The notes beneath the pieces were generated by a model. That model searched no databases, was not told the origin of the DNA, and saw only the letters and a list, made by a program, of their open reading frames with translations. 64,000 nt of DNA from Stentor roeselii (taxonomy: Eukaryota > Ciliophora > Heterotrichea > Heterotrichida > Stentoridae), in assembly GCA_006503475.1 (NCBI GenBank), contig RSEH01000069.1, positions 1 to 64,000 on the forward strand, read 5' to 3'. Position numbers and translations under genes: made by a program. This document shows, in pieces, positions 49,089 to 57,011 of the stretch (positions are counted from its first letter, which is position 1; each line of letters starts with the position of its first letter).

Positions 49089-49178
49089 ATGAAGCAGGTA
49101 ATTTATAACAAGTTGGAAGTAACAAATATGAAGAAGGTTCATGTAAAAAGGCCGTATCAATTAAGAAGAGCGCGGTAA

Positions 49179-50029
49179 TCCATAAATAGTTGATATCTGG
49201 AACCTCAAAGAACAGAATGATATAGTTTCAAGTGAAGTGATCAACTCCAAGAGTGTATTGAAATGGAATGAAAAATACCCTGAATGTTCCACTCCTTCTA
49301 ATAGATAGTTAAATAGTTAGTTGAAAATAAAATCTCACACTTCATGATTTTATTGTTATGTATTAAGATTAAATATTTTATCTTATTAAGATAGATATTA
49401 TGCATTATAAAATTTAGTGAACTTTCATATTCGGATTATAGGAATAATTATATAAAGATAAATAAATTTTTGAAATTTTCCAAGATTGGAATCGAAAATT
49501 TATTGATTTGTAATGAACTAATTTATTAACAACTTTTAAGATTTAACTAAGTGAGAAATTATTTGAATGTACTTATTACTATTCATATTAGGGGAATTAT
49601 TATGTTTTAATTATTTGATATATTATATAATAATCTTAAAGATATCTAATCATCTATCATCACACACAAATCTAAAATAACTAATTATTTCAAATAATTG
49701 ACTTACTGTAATAAAAAAGCAATGATAAATTATTACTGTTATACTCAAAACAAAAATTAAACTGTTAAAACTAACAAACACTCCCATCAGTTTCACCATA
49801 AGACTATCCAAAAATCCATATGAAAACTATTATTACTACCATTTCCTTTTTTATCCAGATACATTTTACTTATTAAATCCTAAGCTATCGATCCAACCCC
49901 AAAAATAATTCAAAATCCAAAAACCTCATCAAAATTACCTAAAAATCCCTAAAAATAATCTAAAACCCAAATCTAAATCCAACGACCCATCATGAATTCA
50001 GCAAGCGCTATTTTCAGATTAAATTCAAA
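49179..50029. other. Gene-free AT-rich stretch
   Basis: About 850 bp. The first 130 bp hold a short protein-like frame (DIWNLKEQNDIVSSEV...), possibly a lost exon of the B-box gene. The rest is AT-rich with no gene visible. Confidence 0.45.
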
Positions 50030-50305
50030 TTATTTAAAACCTATAGGACTAGACGGATTTTTCCAAGAATCGATGCTGTTTTCACTGGTAAATTCCGGCA
50101 ACTTAAGAGGAGTCTCATCACTTTCCTCCCCATCATTATCATAAACCCTACAATCTCTAGTAAGGTCATCAGCAAAGTTTTTATTCAAGTCGACCACAGC
50201 AGTAGCATCGAAGTTTCTAAAGTCAGCGACAATGGTATCAGAAATCTTGTGTCCTTGAGTTAATTCAGAAGCATCTAAAGGTTTGATAGAGTAGCAGCAT
50301 CCCAT
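50030..50305 (-). CDS. Small acidic protein with dual acylation site (MGCCYS)
   Basis: 91 residues. MGCCYS is a strong signal for N-myristoylation plus palmitoylation. The remainder is acidic and apparently disordered (DNDGEESDETPLKLPEF). No family recognised; small calcineurin- or kinase-anchoring peptides are a possibility. It lies 54 bp downstream of another MGC protein on the same strand. Start context TATAAATAGGAAATG. TAA stop. Confidence 0.6.
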   Translation of the reverse strand: MGCCYSIKPLDASELTQGHKISDTIVADFRNFDATAVVDLNKNFADDLTRDCRVYDNDGEESDETPLKLPEFTSENSIDSWKNPSSPIGFK

Positions 50306-50359
50306 TTCCTATTTATACTAAAACGGCGAATATAAATATCTGAATTTTCATACCAACTA

Positions 50360-51202
50360 TTAAAACATTAACCTTTCTGTCCTTACCTTGAACTTCCTCA
50401 AGTCATTTGGAAGAGGATAGTCAGCGTAATCTGCTATTTTCATCACTTTTTCCTCGGATATATCTTCGATTGTTGCCTGGCAATGGCAGAAACCGATTCG
50501 ACTTATTCTTGAGAGTTTTGAACTACAGCAAACGCATTCTCTTTCGTTTTCATCACATAATTCGGTTTGCATCTCGAACTGACCTAGACCGAGGTTTAAA
50601 CAAATTCTTTGCTTGTAAGCCATGCAGTCTGGGTTCATGCAGGTTGCTTCTAGAACTAGACCTGTTTTTTTTATCTTCCAGATTTGGATTTCTTCTGTAG
50701 GGGCGCCATCTACAAGAACCGTTAATTTACTCTTATTGCAAATGTTGTACTCATCTAACGAACTTTCAGGGTCAAGCATCAAGTCTCCTCTAACGAATAA
50801 AAGTCCTTTCTGACAGTTGAGTAAATCTTTGACTAATGTGGCTCTCGTGAATTTCTGGATAATCGTTTTTGGATTTTCGCAGCAAATTCTTAGAGTCAGT
50901 TCAATTTTTTTGTTGTCCATCACAGACCCTGTGATTTTTATAGTGTCTTCAGGCGCGATTCTGAGCTCATAGAGAGAAACGCAGTCATCTATTGAGAAGG
51001 TCCTGCCTTTGACGGAGATTTTATATAGGACTTCTTGATTGTGGTACTCATTATCTTGGTGCAGGTTAATAACTTGTTTGCAAAACTCTCGCAAAGAAGA
51101 CCTTACCGCAATAGAGTGCTTCACATGAGTAGATTTGAAGATCGGAGCATTCAGGTCAACAGCGAGGTGCACTTCTGAATTGAGTGACTGCGAGCAGCCC
51201 AT
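50360..51202 (-). CDS. Acylated protein with two ubiquitin-like segments and a zinc ribbon
   Basis: 280 residues. MGCSQS at the start fits N-myristoylation and palmitoylation. Two beta-grasp-like segments follow (about 58-92, with SVYELRI-type SLYELRIAPEDTIKI; and about 100-168, VKDLLNCQKGLLFVRGDLML ending KLTVLVDG). The C-terminus has a Cys-rich domain: GLVLEATCMNPDCMAYKQR, then CVCCSSKL and CHC. Similar ubiquitin-like plus C-x4-C proteins are known to me from ciliates and amoebae as uncharacterised. Possible membrane-anchored ubiquitin-pathway adaptor. Stop is TAA. Confidence 0.75.
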   Translation of the reverse strand: MGCSQSLNSEVHLAVDLNAPIFKSTHVKHSIAVRSSLREFCKQVINLHQDNEYHNQEVLYKISVKGRTFSIDDCVSLYELRIAPEDTIKITGSVMDNKKIELTLRICCENPKTIIQKFTRATLVKDLLNCQKGLLFVRGDLMLDPESSLDEYNICNKSKLTVLVDGAPTEEIQIWKIKKTGLVLEATCMNPDCMAYKQRICLNLGLGQFEMQTELCDENERECVCCSSKLSRISRIGFCHCQATIEDISEEKVMKIADYADYPLPNDLRKFKVRTERLMF

Positions 51203-51270
51203 ATTTATTAGCCTTCTGACGTAAATGCATGAATATTCTTCTAATCTTTATTGAACTTAACTATTTGAAC

Positions 51271-52224
51271 TTATTGACTAACAATAGGAACAAAAGCTGA
51301 AAAAGCAACTCCACAAGTACCTTGTCCATTCTGATTAAAATCTTGCCGTTCAATAAGCCCGTACCCGCCAATTCCCCATTCCTTTCCCCAGTGGCTTCTA
51401 ATAGTCCAAAAGTCTTTTCCAGCAATGCTTCCATATCCAACAATAGTAAAAAAGGCTTGTTCTTTAGCGAATCCGCATTCTTCATGAGTTATAATGCCTT
51501 TCTCGTAGTTAAGTAGAGCAGTGGTCACGTTTAAAGTAACAGCGACTGGCTGTTTGGATACAGCGATTTTGATCTGGGTTTCATTTAATTTCTTAAGCTC
51601 GGCAAATCCACCAATTCGAGTCTTACAAAAGAACTTCCTCTTACAACTAGCTGCCTTATCCAAAAACGGATACTGTGACTCCGTGCACAGAACATTATCT
51701 TGAGCATATTTGAAAGAATTACCAAGATCCCCAGACGTGCAGCCATCATTCCCAAAGCTTTCACTGCAACTAATAAGCTGCTGCACACTTAAAGCTGTGA
51801 CTGAGACCTTATTCTCAATAGCCAAGGCACTTTCAATAGCATCAACAGCTGCATAGACCCAAGACGCTTCACAATTTTGAGGATTTCTGACTGGAGTGAC
51901 TTTTCCTTGCTTTACCCAGTCGACGAACTCAGGAGTTTCCGAGTCTTCCAGGAAAAGAGTCTCAGAATGTTCCACTGGCTTCGAGAAGAAGTCCTCCGAT
52001 GACCAGTCGGCCTTCGGGCCGACTTTCAAGGAAAAGTCCAAATTTCGACTGTTTAAATTCTCAATCACTTCTAAATTTTTCTGAAAATAAGAAAATCTCA
52101 ATTTTTTTTCACTGTCCGAATACGATTTTTGGTACTTTTCCAAGTAAGACTCGTAAAGTTGCTCTAAGGTCTCTGCCGAGGTCTTGAAAACAGCGATTTG
52201 AGTAAAAAAGACAAGAGCGATCAT
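51271..52224 (-). CDS. Papain-family (C1A) pseudoprotease, secreted
   Basis: 317 residues: signal peptide (MIALVFFTQIAVFKTSA), an I29-type propeptide, and a mature C1A domain starting near SETPEFVDWVKQGKVTPVRN. The fold is intact, including the Cys pairs, SCSESFGNDGC and the VGYG and WG..WG..GYG blocks, but the catalytic set is gone. The active-site Cys is Ser121 (NCEASWVYA for GSCWAFS), the oxyanion Gln is Pro, the His position is Ala257 (AFFTIVGYG), and the Asn position is Ser277 (RSHWG for NSWG). A binding rather than cleaving role is likely. Starts AATAAATATG. Stop is TAA. Confidence 0.93.
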   Translation of the reverse strand: MIALVFFTQIAVFKTSAETLEQLYESYLEKYQKSYSDSEKKLRFSYFQKNLEVIENLNSRNLDFSLKVGPKADWSSEDFFSKPVEHSETLFLEDSETPEFVDWVKQGKVTPVRNPQNCEASWVYAAVDAIESALAIENKVSVTALSVQQLISCSESFGNDGCTSGDLGNSFKYAQDNVLCTESQYPFLDKAASCKRKFFCKTRIGGFAELKKLNETQIKIAVSKQPVAVTLNVTTALLNYEKGIITHEECGFAKEQAFFTIVGYGSIAGKDFWTIRSHWGKEWGIGGYGLIERQDFNQNGQGTCGVAFSAFVPIVSQ

Positions 52225-52314
52225 ATTTATTCAGAATATTTGATGTCATTAAACATCAGCATTTTAAGGTTCATATAACCGCAATGAATGCGGTAGTAAA
52301 AAAACGAATAATAA

Positions 52315-53214
52315 ATGAACATCTCGATGTCAAGTAGCAGTTCACACGTAGTGAACTCAATAAACTCCAGTCTTGTCTGCAAGCTGAAGTCCGAAAAAGA
52401 ACAAGAGCCTCTTAAGTCCTTCCGCAGCAACGAGTCCAAAAACATGGAAGTTCAACTGTCGGCCAGGTCAAAAGACTCAAATTTCTCATCACTTATGAAA
52501 AAACAAGAAATTTTAAATGATTCGACTCAAGCAGTTCAAATCATTCTCACCAATCGAAGCTCGACTCCAGAACCTGTAAAACAAAAAAAAAGACACAGAA
52601 GAAGACTTACACTTCCTCCTCGCATCGTTGAAACTAATGAAACTTCAAAGGCTTCAGAACTCAGAACTGACAACTACCAACTCTTGAAAAACACTCAAAA
52701 GTTCTTCGAATGTTTTGAATATCGCAGAGGGTGTCTCGCTCGAATCACTTGCAGGAAAATATCGGTTCTTGAAAAGTTGAAACAATTGAAAAAAGGGGAA
52801 ATCGAGAGAAAGTACTGCAAAAGGAGCTTTAAGAGAGTCATGAATATGAGAAATGACTTAAAGATGAATTTTGACTGGCGGGTCAATGTCGTTGATTTAA
52901 ACATTTTAAGTGTTTTGATCAAGGATGGAACTGATGAGTTTGAAAAATATTTGAAAGGATTTGGAATCAATGTGCTTTATTTGCAGGTTTTCGCTGTCTC
53001 TGAAAGAGTGCTTGATAGTTTCATGCAGGTTGTAAGGAATAGCAAGATTTTTGCAACTTGTCATCCGGTTGAGTTTGTTGTGAGGATTGTTGCTGGGTTT
53101 TTTTTGAGGCACTTTAAAGATATTCATGGGGAGAAAAATTTTTATGAACCTGGGGTTTTGAATAAGTTGCTGATGAACCCTGATGAGTTTTTTAGTGTTG
53201 TCGATATTAATTAA
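52315..53214 (+). CDS. Unknown protein
   Basis: 299 residues. A Ser/Thr/Lys-rich disordered first 120 (QKKRHRRRLTLPPRIVE is a potential nuclear signal) precedes a helical domain (about 130-295) with VLEKLKQLKKGEIERKYC and FFLRHFKDIHGEKNFYEPG. No family recognised. AATAATAAATG start. It converges on the next gene, stops 13 bp apart. Stop is TAA. Confidence 0.7.
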   Translation: MNISMSSSSSHVVNSINSSLVCKLKSEKEQEPLKSFRSNESKNMEVQLSARSKDSNFSSLMKKQEILNDSTQAVQIILTNRSSTPEPVKQKKRHRRRLTLPPRIVETNETSKASELRTDNYQLLKNTQKFFECFEYRRGCLARITCRKISVLEKLKQLKKGEIERKYCKRSFKRVMNMRNDLKMNFDWRVNVVDLNILSVLIKDGTDEFEKYLKGFGINVLYLQVFAVSERVLDSFMQVVRNSKIFATCHPVEFVVRIVAGFFLRHFKDIHGEKNFYEPGVLNKLLMNPDEFFSVVDIN

Positions 53215-53227
53215 ATAAAGGTTCGTG

Positions 53228-53506
53228 TCAGAATGAAATGCACCTGACAGACATACAGCAAGTATCACCGCTATAACGATCTCTAGTAGATGACTTGTAA
53301 GAATGAACTTCTAGAACACTAATAGTCTTACTTTCAATTTTGATTTCTCTTGACCCATGTGAAATTAACAACATGCTTTTGAACTCATCAGTAAGTTCCT
53401 GATAGTCTTTAGAACATCTTTCATTGCTAAGACTAGTAACTTGTATAATTTCTTCATCGTTGTTTTCGCTTATAATGGTTAATGTCTCTTCAGGTGATTC
53501 AGCCAT
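53228..53506 (-). CDS. Small acidic protein, uncertain
   Basis: 92 residues from ATG 53506 (no ATG further upstream in frame). It is acidic at the N-terminus, with STRDRYSGDTCCMSVRCISF at the end. No family recognised. The stop is TGA (53228-53230); in-frame TAA follows seven codons on. It lies between a convergent and a divergent gene, so it could be a chance frame. Confidence 0.45.
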   Translation of the reverse strand: MAESPEETLTIISENNDEEIIQVTSLSNERCSKDYQELTDEFKSMLLISHGSREIKIESKTISVLEVHSYKSSTRDRYSGDTCCMSVRCISF

Positions 53507-53584
53507 TTCAATATTCAATATTTATGAAACAATCAATAAATCAACTCCAAATAATCCCCTCACCATTTCAGCGAATATCTTTCC

Positions 53585-54415
53585 ATGCATCCAAAATCTA
53601 AAAGAACAAATGTAGATATAATGGTTAAATCTTCAACTAAAAAACCAGGAAAGCCAAAAGGACCTGTCAACTCTTTACTCGCCAGGTTCTACACTAAGAA
53701 GTCTCTCGCTTCATTCAAGGAGGACAACTCAAAAACCCTCGGACATCCTGACAAAGACCAGCTGAACATCTTCCTCTATCGAGGCCTTCGGAAAATAATG
53801 AAAAGTCGCATAAACAAGTCCCAAAGCCAGATAAAAAAGTTGATGATCGATACTACGAAAAAGTTTTATCAAAAATTCGAAGATGAGATCGATCCTTTGT
53901 TTTGGGACACCCAGTCTGTTAATCTTACCAAAATCAATGAAATTATTAAAGGACCTAAGCCTGATTTTGGCAAAAGTGGTAAATCAAAAGTTTCTAAGAA
54001 GATTAATACTGGAGATCATGAAACTCTTGAGAAATTTGAGGGAAAAAATGAAAGGAATGCAGGTGGAAGTATTTCAAATAAAGATGAACTTAAAAGTCAT
54101 AATGGGAAATGTATGCAGATGTTTTATGAACATACCAATGTGCAGAAGTTGTATAAAATTGTGGTAAGGTATTTAAGAAAGGTAGTTGAAAAGGACTTGT
54201 TTATTAATAGTTTCAATTTTATTTGCTGTACCAAAAGGAAACATGGTGATTATTGTAAAAAATTGTGGAATGAACTGCTGGACTTTTTGGATAGGGATTA
54301 TTTTCCCTCGTTGAATATAAAAACTTTGAGTTTTAGGAATGTTGAGACTGAGGAACCTTGTGAAATGTTTAAAGATGATGCCTATTCTGACTTGGATCTA
54401 AATGTTTTAAAGTAA
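53585..54415 (+). CDS. Unknown protein, FY..KS / CC..C..W..FP family member B
   Basis: 276 residues. The N-terminal NSLLARFYTKKSLASF and the C-terminal FICCTKRKHGDYCKKLWNEL ... YFPSL match the same blocks of the protein at 30719. Between them lies a longer basic linker (about 120-175) absent from that relative. The spacing CC-x8-C-x3-W fits a small metal or disulphide knob. It starts at ATG 53585, 78 bp from the divergent small frame. Stop is TAA. Function unknown. Confidence 0.75.
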   Translation: MHPKSKRTNVDIMVKSSTKKPGKPKGPVNSLLARFYTKKSLASFKEDNSKTLGHPDKDQLNIFLYRGLRKIMKSRINKSQSQIKKLMIDTTKKFYQKFEDEIDPLFWDTQSVNLTKINEIIKGPKPDFGKSGKSKVSKKINTGDHETLEKFEGKNERNAGGSISNKDELKSHNGKCMQMFYEHTNVQKLYKIVVRYLRKVVEKDLFINSFNFICCTKRKHGDYCKKLWNELLDFLDRDYFPSLNIKTLSFRNVETEEPCEMFKDDAYSDLDLNVLK

Positions 54416-54967
54416 TTAGATAGGCTTTTTCATTATTAGGAAAAGATTTAGGGATTTGGGAGTGGTTATCAGCTGTGCTTTGAAATCAATATCTCTGATA
54501 TCCAGATATTCCTAAACTACTAATTTAGAATCTTCCAAAATAAACCATTTAAAGAAATTTCAATAATAAATCCCATCAAAGCCAATCCCTAAGCTTACAA
54601 GTTTATTTGAACTACAATTCTACTTGAACAATACATAGTTCTATCTTGAATTTATACACTAACTGATAGATTTTAAAAGGCTTTCTAATTCTTAAATAAA
54701 TCTCTGACGTAAAAAATGGTCTTAAATTTCTAATAACTGTCCGACTTTCCCACCCTAAAAATATTTCACAACATCAAAAAACCCTAAAAAACACCAAGCT
54801 TCAATACAATTCACCTCCCATCACTAAAAAAACCCTTAAATAAAAAACCTTCTAATCTAAATACAAATCCAGTCATAAAAATCCTTGAAAAAGAATTTTC
54901 ATTAATTAATCCTTTAATTATAATCCATGTTCAAACAAAATTTCTAGAAATATTTACAAACTAATCT
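54416..54967. other. Gene-free AT-rich stretch
   Basis: 552 bp between two convergent genes, AT-rich. Nothing recognised. Confidence 0.5.
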
Positions 54968-55342
54968 TTATTTACCCATGTCTAAAATAGTAGGACTTAT
55001 CGGTAGCTTCACATAATCACTAGGGACCTGCCTCGATTTCTCAATCTTAGGCAAGACAGGAAGGCTGAGAGGTGGTGGTTCAGCAAGTCTAACATAATTT
55101 TCCTGCAACAAAAAATTCAAACTTTCCATGACGCCTCTTGAAACCTTAGGCTTGATACAAAATTCACAGAGTTGGTCCTTGAGATGTGAGTCAAGACACT
55201 GTTTATTATAAAACCCTTTCCCACAAAAAGGGCAAATGTAAGACTTGTTGTCGAGGTGATAAGAATTGAGATGTCTAATGAGATTGTACTTTGAATTATA
55301 CCGTTTCTGGCATTCAGGGTAGTAGCACTTGAACGATTCCAT
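54968..55342 (-). CDS. C2H2 zinc-finger protein
   Basis: 124 residues. Finger one: CYYPECQKRYNSKYNLIRHL with HLNSYH. Finger two: CPFCGKGFYNKQCLDSHLKD followed by Cys instead of His (CCHC-like), then another C-x2-C. The tail is Pro-rich. Likely nucleic-acid binding. The stop TAA lies inside a perfect 15-nt GT-AG stretch (GTAAATAAAGATTAG); if spliced, the protein would end ...LDMVCKYF. The REEP-like gene ends 56 bp upstream. Confidence 0.75.
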   Translation of the reverse strand: MESFKCYYPECQKRYNSKYNLIRHLNSYHLDNKSYICPFCGKGFYNKQCLDSHLKDQLCEFCIKPKVSRGVMESLNFLLQENYVRLAEPPPLSLPVLPKIEKSRQVPSDYVKLPISPTILDMGK

Positions 55343-55398
55343 ATATGACTGATTATTAAACCATTAAAACTCTTTCATTATCCTTTCACCCAATCCTA

Positions 55399-56283
55399 TT
55401 ATTTATGAGTCGCGCTTCGGCTAAGACTGACTCCGAGTTTCGGCGACCATTTAGTAAAAGTCTCCATATCAGGAAACTGGATGATTTTCTTAGTCATCAA
55501 CATTTCGATCTCAACAGTTCTTTCATTTGTACTTATCAATTTCGCCCTTTTCACTTTATCTTTATTCACTTTATCATCACCTTCAGCGACCCATTCCACA
55601 TCTTTCGTCTTATCATTAAACTTGAAATCATGTGGGAAAAAATTTGGCTTTTCTCCGATGATTCCAGGTCTTTTTGTGGAAATTCCTATTTTGCATCTTA
55701 AAACATCGTCATCGTCAGGACTTGGTAAACGAATTTCAGTCAATTTTCTGATGATTTTTTTTGGTTCTTTGCCTTTTGCAGTCCTGATCCTTTCCAGGTA
55801 ACTGTTGCAAAGAGCTTCCAAATCATTCAACTGGGGAAGGGTGGACCCTTGGACCATAAGGTTGGAGTTGGTAAGTAAGATTTTAAACATCCACATCGAA
55901 GAATTTGCTGAAAAGTTAGTGAAAGAAGAAACTTGCTCATCAACCCAAGTCTCTATTTTTACGATGATATCTTCAAAAGAGAAGAAAATCGCTAAAGTTC
56001 TTTCTTTTTCAGAAAAAATCACTAAAATCGCCACGACTTTCCAGAAACGGTACAACGGGACCCAGGCTAACACCCAGTCTAGAATTTCTTGCATGTAGAT
56101 TATCAGGGTGCACCCTACCCATGTCAACAAATCTTTCAACTCGTTCGCTTTTTGAGTGTTTGACGTTGATTTACCCTCTGCTGGTCTGGAGCCTGCTTTT
56201 AACCTTTTGTAAGTTCGATAAGAGAGCCCTGCGTAGCTTAAGTAACTAGTTGAAAATTACATGACAAGCTTTCCTAAGTCCAT
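55399..56283 (-). CDS. TB2/DP1/HVA22 (REEP-like) ER-shaping protein, intron-containing
   Basis: Two exons (56283-56261, 56245-55399), about 289 residues. The N-terminal region fits REEP/Yop1: SYAGLSYRTYKRLK, then TWVGCTLIIYMQEILDWVLA and WVPLYRFWKVVAILVIF, two hairpin membrane segments with the W.P.Y motif. The C-terminal 150 residues are hydrophilic and novel. It should curve ER tubules. Start is TTATAAATG. The intron after codon 7 (phase 2) is required because retention gives TAA nine codons in. Stop is TAA. Confidence 0.8.
56246..56260 (-). other. 15-nt intron in the REEP-like gene
   Basis: On the minus strand GTAATTTTCAACTAG interrupts an Ile codon (phase 2). Retention yields TAA. Splicing links MDLGKLVI to YLSYAGLSY. 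Confidence 0.9.
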
Positions 56284-56431
56284 TTATAACTCTGTAGAAG
56301 ACTTGGAAGGTTTTATTGAAAAAGGAATAAATTATTTTCAGTTTCAGTTTAGAAGGTTTTGGACTTTTGGGGAATTTGCGAAAATTTAGTATTGGAAAAG
56401 TTTTTAATTATTCTTTTAACATTCAAAAATA

Positions 56432-56764
56432 TTAGTCTGGAGGACTCAGTCCTTTTATTAAACTTTGAAGTTCTTTGTCTTCTATACTGTCAACTTTTTT
56501 CATTGGGCGGATTGGAGACTCTGCAAGATTCTGCATGGAGAATGAAGAGTTTAAGGGTTTTAATATAAGATGCACTACTTTTGGACTTATACTGGAATAG
56601 TCTGGAGATTGGATTCGACTTGTCTTGAAGGATTTTGTTGCATTTTGGATCCGAGGGAGCACTGGGGATAAACTTAATGGCATTACTTGAGTATTCTTTA
56701 AAGTTTTTCTACGACAGGAGAGACGGAGTTTTGGTAGTTTTAGCTCTGAGAGCTTTTTTTCCAT
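56432..56764 (-). CDS. Small unknown basic protein
   Basis: 110 residues, basic first half with Leu/Ser/Pro repeats (LKLPKLRLSCRRKTLK, PLSLSPVLPRIQ) and an acidic end. Ser-Pro rich; no family recognised. ATAATG start, TAA stop. It may be a short disordered regulatory protein, or a chance frame. Confidence 0.55.
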   Translation of the reverse strand: MEKKLSELKLPKLRLSCRRKTLKNTQVMPLSLSPVLPRIQNATKSFKTSRIQSPDYSSISPKVVHLILKPLNSSFSMQNLAESPIRPMKKVDSIEDKELQSLIKGLSPPD

Positions 56765-57011
56765 TATCTAGGATGAATGGATTGATTTGAAGGTTTTGGA
56801 TTAATGCTTATGGAATAGTTATTTGAATTTAATACAGTAGCTTAAGATGATTCAAAATAGTATAACTTTAAATGTGAATGAATTTGAACCAAATTTCTTC
56901 TAACTTAAATTATCGGAAAATTATTTCATACATCCAATAAAAATACCCAGCTCAATCAAAAATTCTAATTATTCATATAAAACACTCTGAGCCAAAAGAC
57001 TCAGTTACATC

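Noticed and set aside
49095-49175. Additional 15-nt GT...AG segments after the B-box gene
   Set aside because: Several A-rich 15-mers fit by chance and none changes the frame to reach the downstream protein-like stretch.
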